Positions 1 through 5,427 are shown, numbered from the stretch's first letter. The stretch: 8,107 bases of DNA from Rickettsiales bacterium (GCA_031263295.1 JAISGC010000007.1:1-8107); one strand, 5' to 3'. Notes: generated from the letters alone by a model not told the origin. Translations and numbers: made by a program.

Positions 1-27
1 CCCTCCAAAGGAGGGGAACACCGCGCG
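1..27 (-). repeat. End of a dispersed MITE-like repeat (partial)
   Basis: The first bases contain CCAAAGGAGGGGAACACCGC, the reverse complement of the terminal repeat seen at 5833-5854 and closely related to the start of the repeat after clpX at 7775. Only the end of the element lies in the window; the rest is upstream. The following bases to about 120 are GC-rich and include short similarities to the other repeats (for example CAACTCTATCCCGCC at 99-113, also at 1481-1495), so the whole stretch before the first gene looks repeat-derived. No gene is supported here. Confidence 0.6.
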
Positions 28-128
28 GAATTCCCGTCGCGCTTCGCCGCCAGTGCGTGTTCCCAAGGGAAGGGGAGACTTATGGTGCCTTGCGGCCGTG
101 CAACTCTATCCCGCCGCGCCGCTTGCGC

Positions 129-157
129 TTTTTTCGACGGCGAAAATATGCTATAAT
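129..157 (+). promoter_or_regulatory. Putative promoter of the first secreted-protein gene
   Basis: A perfect TATAAT lies at 152-157. A T-rich run at 129-134 sits 17 nt upstream, in the place of a weak -35 box. The expected transcription start, about 7 nt after the -10 box, falls at 164-165, on the ATG itself, and there is no Shine-Dalgarno sequence before the ATG. If used, this promoter would make a leaderless or almost leaderless mRNA. Confidence 0.55.
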
Positions 158-164
158 CACGAAT

Positions 165-1307
165 ATGAAAAACCTTTTGCTTGTCTTTTTGGCCGTCGTC
201 TTTGCCGCGCCCGCGTTCGCCGCGGACAGCAACTGGATGAATCCGAATTATAAATCATACGACAACGCGACCGCGGAAGAAAAAGCAAAATGGCTGCCCG
301 TCCAAGGCTGCGACGATCCGCATTATCTGCCCGCGAAAACCACAACGATGCTGAACTCGTCCGACAACATAGCTAAAAATTCGGCCGCGGAATGCAAAGC
401 CGTCGGATATGGCAAGTATCAGGTCAATGGAACGACAGACGCCAGCGTTCGGGTAATTTATATAACCTGCGGGTGCAAGACGCCCGCCGCGGCCCCAGCC
501 GCCGACACCCATAATTGCCAGACCCTTACGAAATGGAGCAACTTAAAAAATAGGTGCGTATCCGAGGCCAGTTATCCGTGCGAGCCCGGCGAAGAAGTGA
601 AATATGTGGGCAGCGAGCAGAGCTGCGTGAAGAAATCCGCGGAGCCCGCCGCGTCGAATCCGAGCGAATGGGAATCGTTTTCCGCGACCTGCAAAAACGG
701 CGGCGGAACACCGAGAAGAATAGACGGCCCGCGCCAGACGCCAGACTGCAATTGCGGAACTGGCAAGCTTTGGAATCCTGTGCGGACTATGTGCGAGGAT
801 TCTTCTTCGCCGCCGCCCGCGGCCAATGAAGAACCTGCCGAAGAAGAAACCGATGACGCGGCGGAAGAAGCCGTCGCGGACGAGGCCCCGGCGCCGACGG
901 CGGCCCAGGCCGGAATCGTCGCCGAAAATCCGGCGGAGAAATCGTATCTTTCTGACTTCGATTCATTGACCGCGGCGTTCAACGCGCGCGTCGCCGAGAT
1001 AAATAAAGCAAACTCCGAAGAAAGGGCCCGCGCCAAGGCCGCCGAGAAAGCGGCCGCCGAAAGACAGCGCGCGGCGGCCGCTACGCCCGCCGTCGCCACG
1101 CAAAGCAAATGCCCGTCCACCGCGACCGTCGAGGTCGTAATCACGACGCCGACCGGCAAGACCTGGGAATCTGCGCGCGCGGACGCCGAGCGGATGTGCG
1201 GCGCGCAGGGCTTCGACAATTTCGAGATGCTGGGCGACTGCGCGAAGCAGAATCTCGGCAGCGGCCCATCGTGCAACGCACGATGCCAGTGCGCGAGGAA
1301 ATCATAG
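165..1307 (+). CDS. Secreted cysteine-rich protein of unknown function
   Basis: 380 residues; no family recognised. Residues 1-19 form a classical Sec signal peptide: MKN, a hydrophobic core, then an AFA/AD cleavage site, so the product should be exported to the periplasm or beyond. The frame stays open upstream to an ATG at 57, but that would put 36 arginine-rich, repeat-derived residues before the signal peptide, so 165 was chosen. The mature part has 18 cysteines, an even number that suggests disulfides. It shows an N-terminal cysteine-containing region to about residue 213, a Pro/Ala/Glu/Asp-rich linker at about 214-250, an Ala/Arg/Glu-rich, probably helical or coiled-coil stretch at about 263-306, and a C-terminal cysteine domain at about 316-380 ending in CNARCQCARKS. 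The linker suggests an envelope-spanning or surface protein, but that is inference. It has its own putative promoter and is not clearly in an operon with lon. Confidence 0.85.
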   Translation: MKNLLLVFLAVVFAAPAFAADSNWMNPNYKSYDNATAEEKAKWLPVQGCDDPHYLPAKTTTMLNSSDNIAKNSAAECKAVGYGKYQVNGTTDASVRVIYITCGCKTPAAAPAADTHNCQTLTKWSNLKNRCVSEASYPCEPGEEVKYVGSEQSCVKKSAEPAASNPSEWESFSATCKNGGGTPRRIDGPRQTPDCNCGTGKLWNPVRTMCEDSSSPPPAANEEPAEEETDDAAEEAVADEAPAPTAAQAGIVAENPAEKSYLSDFDSLTAAFNARVAEINKANSEERARAKAAEKAAAERQRAAAATPAVATQSKCPSTATVEVVITTPTGKTWESARADAERMCGAQGFDNFEMLGDCAKQNLGSGPSCNARCQCARKS

Positions 1308-1336
1308 TTTTTAATTTAAGAAGAGCGCAACGACGA

Positions 1337-1516
1337 GCCACTCCTGCCCACTTGTGGGGCGGGATGGATTTTCTTGTCGAGCAGGCGAAGCCTGCGAGAT
1401 TTAGAAAATCCTGGGTGGGGGGAGCTGACTTATAAAGCACATACCCCCACCCAAGAGTTGCTAGGCAACAAGTTGCCAAGCAACTCTATCCCGCCCCACA
1501 AGGGGGCAGGAGGTGG
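1337..1516. repeat. 180-bp MITE-like element with terminal inverted repeats
   Basis: Left arm 1337-1365 and right arm 1488-1516 are inverted copies sharing CTTGTGGGGCGGGAT next to CTCCTGCCC, with few mismatches. Inside are nested stems: GGATTTTCT/AGAAAATCC (1366-1374 with 1403-1411) around a GCAGGC-GAA-GCCTGC hairpin (1381-1395), a GGGTGGGG/CCCCACCC stem (about 1413-1451), and a 30-bp imperfect palindrome at 1456-1485. There is no coding content. The element fills most of the gap between the first gene and lon. The pattern fits a non-autonomous transposable element whose transcript would fold strongly. Confidence 0.75.
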
Positions 1517-1582
1517 CGCGTTATCGCGTTGCCGCTTTATTTTTTGCACTGCGCAAGATAATGCCCGGCGCGGCATCGCGCC

Positions 1583-1610
1583 TTGCAATTTTTTCCAAAA
1601 ATACTATATT
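1583..1610 (+). promoter_or_regulatory. lon promoter
   Basis: TTGCAA at 1583-1588, a 16-nt spacer and TATATT at 1605-1610 form a housekeeping-type promoter just before lon. The ribosome binding site AAAGG is at 1618-1622, 9 nt before the ATG. A GC-rich hairpin (GGCGCG at 1567-1572 with CGCGCC at 1577-1582) abuts the -35 box and could affect promoter access. The CTTG at 1582-1585 followed 18 nt later by CTATATTG only partly resembles the alphaproteobacterial heat-shock (RpoH) consensus, so heat-shock control is not established. Confidence 0.6.
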
Positions 1611-1631
1611 GTATCGCAAAGGTAAAAACCG

Positions 1632-3428
1632 ATGTCGAGACTATTTATAATACCAACCAAAAATATGGCGTTTATGCCGGAAATAACGCTGCCCATGCAG
1701 ATTGACTTTCCGAATGTCGTCCGCACCATCGCCCTCGCAGCCAAGGACGAGCGCCAGTCCGGGATGAAGCAGGTCATCCTGGTCGCGCAAAAGTCCGCGG
1801 GCTATCCGACGCGCCCGTCGGACCTATACGATGTGGGCTGCGCGGCGAACCTGGCCCAGGTCCTGACTATGCCGGACAAATCCGCCCAGATAACATTCCA
1901 GACCCTGTGCCCCGTGCGCCTGTCCAACATATCGGTCCAGAACGGAATCTTCGCGGCCGAATGCGACCAGATTCCGCAGATCGACGATTCGAAGGATCCG
2001 GTGGTCGAGGGGCTGCTGGACCGCGCGGTCGAGCTGACCGAGGAAATCAACGCGTCCAGCCGCCGCTTCGTCGGCGACATATCGAAGCTGCGCGAGGCCG
2101 TGAAAATCGGATTTCCCATGGCGGCCGTGCTGGACGCGATGGTCCATATGGCTGGCATCGAGACCGCGGACGCGGTGCGTATGCTCGGCGCCGAATCGTT
2201 TCGGGAAAAGCTCGAAATACTTCTGCAAAAAATGACCATGAAGACCCAGGTCGCGAATCTTGAAAACAATATCGCGAAAAAAGTCTCCGCCGAGTTCCAG
2301 AAAAACCACCGCGATGCGATTCTGCGCGAGAAAATGTGGGCGATACAAAAGGAGCTTGGCGAGGTCGAGGACGACGAGGATGTCGCCAAATCATACGACG
2401 GAAAAATCGAGAAATCGGCGATGCCCGACGATGTGAAGAAAAAGGCGCTGGCCGAGGCAAAAAGAATGCGCGTGATGTCGACGCATTCGTCGGAGCACGC
2501 GCTGATAAAAACATACCTCGACGAGCTGCTTGCGATGCCGTGGGGAAAGTCCGATATAACGCCGATTGATTTGGACGCGGCGAAATCGATACTCGACAAC
2601 GACCATTACGGAATCGAAAATGTGAAAGAACGAATCTTGGAGCATCTGGCCGTTATGAAAAAAACGGGCAGTTCCAAGGGCACGATAATTTGCTTGGTCG
2701 GCGCGCCGGGCGTGGGAAAAACTTCATTGGGCCAATCGATAGCGCGGGCGCTGGGCCGGAAGTATCAGCGGATTTCTTTGGGCGGCGTCTCGGACGAGGC
2801 GCACTTCCGCGGATTCCGCCGGACATATCTTGGGTCGCAGCCCGGCCGCATAATGGACGCGCTGAAACGCGCGGGCGCGGACAACCCCGTGATAGTCTTG
2901 GATGAAATCGACAAGATGGGCAAGGATTACCGCGGCGATCCGGAGCACGCGCTGCTTGAAATACTCGACCCGGAGCAAAACAAAACATTCCGCGACCATT
3001 ATTTAGAGGTTGATTTTGATTTATCGAATGTGGTCTTCATCGCCACTGCGAACAGCCTTAAAATGTCGCCCGCGCTGCTGGACCGGATGGAGATAATTCA
3101 GATGCCCGATTACTCGCTTGACGAAAAGGTCGAGATAGCGCGCCGCCATTTGCTGCCGCGCGCGGCCGCCGATACGGGCTGGGATGTCGCGGGAATCACA
3201 ATGGACGACGACGCGATAAAGCACCTGATTGCGAATTATACGAACGAGGCGGGCGTGCGGAACCTCAGGCGCGAACTGACCGCGATGATGCGCCGCGCGC
3301 TTTACAAGACAAAGTGCGAGGCCGACCGATACGACTTCTCGAAAGAAAAAGTCGGCGAGCTTTTGACGAACACCCGCCCGGAACTGAATCGCCGCATAGG
3401 TTTCAGGCCGACGGGGTTTAGGTTGTGA
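1632..3428 (+). CDS. lon: Lon-type AAA+ ATPase lacking the protease domain
   Basis: 598 residues, about 200 short of a usual Lon of about 780-800. Full Lon is an ATP-dependent cytosolic protease that unfolds and degrades damaged or regulatory proteins. The N-terminal LON substrate-binding region (about 1-200) is followed by the helical linker containing AIQKELGE (about residue 240). The AAA+ module is complete: Walker A GAPGVGKT at 357-364, Walker B VIVLDEID with D424 and E425, sensor 1 N474 in FIATAN, and sensor 2 R543 in GVRNLRRE. These match E. coli Lon numbering within one residue. The chain then stops at the very start of the protease domain, with the tail RRIGFRPTGFRL, so the family's Ser-Lys catalytic dyad is absent. 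The next 260 bases hold a palindromic repeat and the clpP promoter, so no displaced protease part is nearby. It should bind and hydrolyse ATP but cannot cleave peptides by itself. It is either a degraded gene or a repurposed unfoldase. The start is supported by the upstream promoter and ribosome binding site. Confidence 0.9.
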   Translation: MSRLFIIPTKNMAFMPEITLPMQIDFPNVVRTIALAAKDERQSGMKQVILVAQKSAGYPTRPSDLYDVGCAANLAQVLTMPDKSAQITFQTLCPVRLSNISVQNGIFAAECDQIPQIDDSKDPVVEGLLDRAVELTEEINASSRRFVGDISKLREAVKIGFPMAAVLDAMVHMAGIETADAVRMLGAESFREKLEILLQKMTMKTQVANLENNIAKKVSAEFQKNHRDAILREKMWAIQKELGEVEDDEDVAKSYDGKIEKSAMPDDVKKKALAEAKRMRVMSTHSSEHALIKTYLDELLAMPWGKSDITPIDLDAAKSILDNDHYGIENVKERILEHLAVMKKTGSSKGTIICLVGAPGVGKTSLGQSIARALGRKYQRISLGGVSDEAHFRGFRRTYLGSQPGRIMDALKRAGADNPVIVLDEIDKMGKDYRGDPEHALLEILDPEQNKTFRDHYLEVDFDLSNVVFIATANSLKMSPALLDRMEIIQMPDYSLDEKVEIARRHLLPRAAADTGWDVAGITMDDDAIKHLIANYTNEAGVRNLRRELTAMMRRALYKTKCEADRYDFSKEKVGELLTNTRPELNRRIGFRPTGFRL

Positions 3429-3438
3429 GGTTTCATAA

Positions 3439-3622
3439 ACAAACGATTGCAAAGCAATCGTTTGTCATTCCCGCGCAGGCGGGAATAGGGCTTTAAGACT
3501 TATAACGAAAAACTTGTTTCGCACACAAAGATAATTGTAAAAACAAGTAGTAGCGAAATGTAAGGTTTAGAGCCCTGGCCCCGCCTGCGCGGGGCTGACA
3601 AAAGTTCCTTTGGAACTTTTGT
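3439..3622. repeat. Composite palindromic repeat, copy A
   Basis: Order: hairpin with 11-bp stem ACAAACGATTG/CAATCGTTTGT (3439-3465); palindrome ATTCCCGCGCAGGCGGGAAT (3467-3486); a core of about 90 bp that is itself roughly palindromic (3487-3577); palindrome GCCCCGCCTGCGCGGGGC (3578-3595); hairpin with 11-bp stem ACAAAAGTTCC/GGAACTTTTGT (3598-3622). A second copy lies at 7875-8078 with the same outer hairpins in the same order but the core inverted. The 20-bp palindrome resembles the ATTCCC-N8-GGGAAT (dRS3-type) repeats known from Neisseria; common ancestry is not implied. It starts 11 nt after the lon stop and probably also forms the 3' end of the lon transcript. Confidence 0.85.
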
Positions 3623-3635
3623 CAAGAATGTAAAA

Positions 3636-3663
3636 TTGAAAACCGATTTTTATATGTTATAAT
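3636..3663 (+). promoter_or_regulatory. clpP promoter
   Basis: TTGAAA at 3636-3641, a 16-nt spacer and TATAAT at 3658-3663 give a strong housekeeping-type promoter. The ribosome binding site AAAGGA is at 3678-3683, 8 nt before the clpP ATG. clpP is therefore transcribed independently of lon. Confidence 0.8.
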
Positions 3664-3691
3664 TTACCGAAAATAATAAAGGAAAAATAAA

Positions 3692-4273
3692 ATGTCTCTA
3701 ATCCCAATGGTAATCGAAGAAACTCCGAAAGGCGAACGCAGCTTCGATATTTATTCGCGCCTGCTTCGCGACCGGATAATTATGTTGCAAGGCGAAATAA
3801 ATATGCCGATGGCGAATGTGATAATCGCGCAACTCTTGCTGCTCGAATCGGAAAATCCGAACGCCGAGATTATGATGTATATCCAATCCCCGGGGGGCGA
3901 GGTCGACGCGGGCTTTGCGATTCTGGACACGATGAAGTTCATCAAGGCGCCGGTTTCGACAATCGGAATCGGAATGGTCGCGTCGATGGCGTCGATACTT
4001 CTGGCGGGCGGAACGAAGGGCAAGCGCTTTGCATTGCCGAACACCCGGATTATGATACACCAGCCGCACGGCGGTGCGCAGGGCCAGGTCACCGATATGG
4101 AAATCCAAATCGCGGAATCGAAAAAGCTGAAAGAAAAATCAATCGAGATGCTGTCGGACTTTACCGGCCAATCGAAAGAGACGCTCCGCGACGCGATGGA
4201 GCGCGACAACTGGATGTCGGCGATGGATGCGAAGGCGTTCGGACTTATCGACGGACAACTTGAAAAGAAATAA
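3692..4273 (+). CDS. clpP: ATP-dependent Clp protease proteolytic subunit ClpP
   Basis: 193 residues, normal length for ClpP. This is the serine peptidase that assembles as two stacked heptameric rings in the cytosol and degrades proteins threaded in by ClpX or ClpA. The catalytic triad is complete: S98 in GMVASMAS, H123 in MIHQPHGG, and D172 in ERDNWMSA, matching the family positions. The oxyanion-region motif SPGGEVDAGFAI (about 66-77) is present. The Ser motif reads ASMAS where ASMGA is more usual, a mild variation. There is no long propeptide; the N-terminal MSLIPMVIEE matches the mature start of other ClpPs. It has its own promoter. Unlike many bacteria, clpX does not follow directly: two secreted-protein modules lie between. 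The protease-less Lon ends about 260 bp upstream. Confidence 0.97.
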   Translation: MSLIPMVIEETPKGERSFDIYSRLLRDRIIMLQGEINMPMANVIIAQLLLLESENPNAEIMMYIQSPGGEVDAGFAILDTMKFIKAPVSTIGIGMVASMASILLAGGTKGKRFALPNTRIMIHQPHGGAQGQVTDMEIQIAESKKLKEKSIEMLSDFTGQSKETLRDAMERDNWMSAMDAKAFGLIDGQLEKK

Positions 4274-4280
4274 TCTTTTT

Positions 4281-4346
4281 TTAACGACTAGTGACTAACG
4301 ACTAGTGACTAATGTTAGTCACTAGTCGTTAGTAGTTAGTCGTTAA
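4281..4346. repeat. Long hairpin built from TAACGAC/TAGTGAC units (copy 1)
   Basis: Arms 4281-4312 and 4315-4346 are 32-nt inverted copies with about 29 matches and a 2-nt loop. Each arm alternates the 7-mers TAACGAC and TAGTGAC (or close variants), giving repetition inside the palindrome. The stem can extend into flanking T (before) and A (after) runs. Because A, not T, follows the stem on either strand, it is not a classical intrinsic terminator, though it starts 8 nt after the clpP stop and may protect the mRNA 3' end. A related hairpin is at 5456-5537. Confidence 0.85.
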
Positions 4347-4417
4347 AAGAATAGAAACCTATTGCGAAAAAAGCGCGGATTTTCGATATTTGGCGCGGAA
4401 TGGAGAAAAAAAAGTTC

Positions 4418-4446
4418 TTGTTCCGAATCGTCCGCGCGGATATAAT
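4418..4446 (+). promoter_or_regulatory. Promoter of structured RNA 1
   Basis: TTGTTC at 4418-4423, a 17-nt spacer and TATAAT at 4441-4446. The predicted start, 6-7 nt downstream, falls on GGAACCAAG, the same 5' sequence predicted for the paired RNA at 5576. Confidence 0.7.
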
Positions 4447-4452
4447 GGACGG

Positions 4453-4563
4453 GAACCAAGTCGGGAGGCTTGCGTTCGGGCTGTCGAAAGCTCTTGTATT
4501 TGCGACGCATCTTTTTGGCGTCGTTATCCGCGCATGAAAGATGACCGCGAGCGGTCTTTTTTT
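4453..4563 (+). ncRNA. Structured RNA 1 (small RNA or 5' leader), unassigned family
   Basis: About 111 nt between a TATAAT promoter and an intrinsic terminator. Predicted stems: P1 CAAG/CTTG (4457-4460 with 4469-4472), P2 GGGCT/AGCTC (4478-4482 with 4489-4493), P3 CGACGC/GCGTCG (4503-4508 with 4518-4523), an unpaired ATCCGCGCAT (4526-4535), then the terminator hairpin. The partner at 5576-5712 keeps the same order, the GGAACCAAG start and the ATCCGCGCAT motif, while stem sequences differ. I do not recognise a known riboswitch or sRNA. It may be a free sRNA or the attenuated leader of the secreted-protein gene at 4867, which has no other visible promoter. Confidence 0.6.
4543..4563 (+). terminator. 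Intrinsic terminator of structured RNA 1
   Basis: Hairpin GACCG-CGAG-CGGTC at 4543-4556 followed directly by seven T residues (4557-4563), a classical Rho-independent terminator. Confidence 0.75.
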
Positions 4564-4643
4564 ATGCCCTGGCTTCGCCTTCGGCTACGCCGGGCTTACG
4601 CCCGCCGCAGTCCGTGCTGGCTTTGCCAAACATCCCCGTTTAT

Positions 4644-4712
4644 GGTCGGGGGGCCGCCTGCGAGCAATCCATGCGGAATCATACAAATACATGATTTTCG
4701 AACTCCCCGATC
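4644..4712 (+). ncRNA. Predicted three-way-junction RNA element, copy 1
   Basis: A closing stem GGTCGGGG/CCCCGATC (4644-4651 with 4705-4712) encloses two hairpins: CCGC/GCGG (4654-4657 with 4673-4676), whose loop contains CGAGCAATC, and AATCAT/ATGATT (4677-4682 with 4691-4696). A second copy at 5731-5799 keeps the arrangement, the loop CGAGCAATC and the closing stem, the latter with changed base pairs. It lies between the terminator of structured RNA 1 and the gene at 4867. Between the terminator and this element, copy 1 has an extra GC-rich stretch of about 70 nt (about 4570-4637) that copy 2 lacks. It is not a tRNA: the arms do not fit a cloverleaf. Function unknown; a ligand-binding or protein-binding leader is possible. 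Confidence 0.45.
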
Positions 4713-4774
4713 GCAACTCCCGTTGGTTTTCTACTGCGCCGCGATGACCCGAACCATCATTGCGGCCAAGTCGC

Positions 4775-4842
4775 CGCCGTCCGCGCGCGGGCCTCGGCCC
4801 CGGCCTCCCTGGCGCATGGCCCGGGCCCGCGCGCCGACGGCG
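4775..4842. repeat. GC-rich inverted repeat before the secreted-protein gene
   Basis: Arms 4775-4793 and 4824-4842 are 19-nt inverted copies with one mismatch (core GCGCGCGGGCC). The resulting very stable hairpin ends 13 nt before the GGGAG ribosome binding site at 4856-4860. It could act on transcript stability or translation. No T run follows, so it is not a classical terminator. Confidence 0.65.
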
Positions 4843-4866
4843 TAAGAAAACAAAAGGGAGAAAACA

Positions 4867-5427
4867 ATGAAAAAGTTCAATTTACAAAGTGCAAAGTTCA
4901 ATTGCGGCGCGCGAAAAGGCAAAAGTGCATTCGGCAAAATCTCATTGAACTTTGCACTTTGCACTTTGCTAATTGGCGCCGCCGAGGCCGCCAAGTTCTG
5001 CGTGGTCGACGGCGTCGCCTCGTGGTCGGCGGACGCGAACGCGCGGACCTGGACCAGCACTATGACAAACGGCGCCGTCATTTCCGGGCGCTATGCCTGC
5101 TCGTCCGATTTGTCATACGAAGCGGGATGCAGCAATAATATTCCGGCCGGATGCGCGGCAAGTGTCGAGCCTGTTTCCTTTGCATCGGCAAGAAGCGGTT
5201 ATGCCGCAAAACCGGTTCACTCGTCGAACGGGTATTTCTGCTGGTGCCAAACTCTGTCGCCGAATCCGACGGGATGGGTCGTGGTGGGGAGGCTGGATGT
5301 ATGGCTGGGCGGATGCAACGGCTCTTGGGCCGAGAGGAGCGGCACATATCCGAACTGCGCAAATCTATGCGCGGGATTTCAGGCTGGCAAGATGTTGTTG
5401 ACAGGTCCGATTGATATGGCGTATTGA
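4867..5427 (+). CDS. Small secreted cysteine protein (AKFC family member 1)
   Basis: 186 residues; no known family recognised. The N-terminus is a long signal peptide: a basic n-region of about 24 residues, a hydrophobic core ending LCTLLIGAAEA, and predicted cleavage after A41, so the mature chain begins AKFC. Ten of its eleven cysteines are in the mature part (the eleventh and twelfth candidates, C13 and C32, lie in the signal region), including C125-W-C127 and C164-x3-C168-A. The same CxC and Cx3CA signature and AKFC start occur in the protein at 6034, making the two paralogues. The unusual length of the n-region comes from an inverted repeat embedded in the coding sequence (4885-4961). 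The ribosome binding site GGGAG is 6 nt before the ATG, in an A-rich leader similar to that of the 6034 gene. No TATAAT box lies between the structured RNA terminator and this gene, so it may depend on read-through from the promoter at 4418. The function is unknown; a secreted, disulfide-bonded protein is the safe reading. Confidence 0.8.
   Translation: MKKFNLQSAKFNCGARKGKSAFGKISLNFALCTLLIGAAEAAKFCVVDGVASWSADANARTWTSTMTNGAVISGRYACSSDLSYEAGCSNNIPAGCAASVEPVSFASARSGYAAKPVHSSNGYFCWCQTLSPNPTGWVVVGRLDVWLGGCNGSWAERSGTYPNCANLCAGFQAGKMLLTGPIDMAY
4885..4961. repeat. Inverted repeat inside the signal-peptide coding region
   Basis: CAAAGTGCAAAGTTCAAT at 4885-4902 and its exact reverse complement at 4944-4961 (18/18) flank a 41-nt loop, with further CACTTTG repetition beyond the right arm. 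It stays in frame and supplies most of the signal peptide's n-region and part of its hydrophobic core. This is reminiscent of the Rickettsia palindromic elements that insert in frame into genes, but no sequence relation is claimed. Confidence 0.85.

Noticed and set aside
57..164. A 36-residue N-terminal extension of the first secreted protein
   Set aside because: It is arginine-rich, derived from repeat sequence, and would bury the signal peptide that begins at 165.
572..1276. A 234-residue open frame on the minus strand opposite the first secreted protein
   Set aside because: It is an antisense shadow; the plus strand has the signal peptide, promoter and cysteine pattern.
1802..2599. A 265-residue open frame on the minus strand within lon
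   Set aside because: It is an antisense shadow of a strongly conserved gene, with serine/arginine-rich composition and no ribosome binding site noted.
3429..3690. A frameshifted or split Lon protease domain
   Set aside because: Only 260 bases lie before clpP and they consist of palindromic repeat and promoter; a protease domain needs about 600.
4281..4346. A CRISPR array or intrinsic terminator
   Set aside because: The repeated words have no spacers between them, and the stem is followed by A rather than T residues.
4445..4537. A 30-residue peptide starting in the TATAAT box, with a similar start in copy 2 at 5569
   Set aside because: The ATG overlaps the -10 box and so lies upstream of the predicted transcript start; the peptides diverge after a few residues.
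4644..4712. A tRNA gene
   Set aside because: There is an acceptor-like stem and a TTCGAA sequence, but only two internal hairpins, no T arm and no standard cloverleaf spacing.
4390..4845. A 151-residue open frame across the leader of the first AKFC gene
   Set aside because: It has arginine- and proline-rich composition, overlaps a promoter, terminator and inverted repeats, and is not preserved in the paired module.
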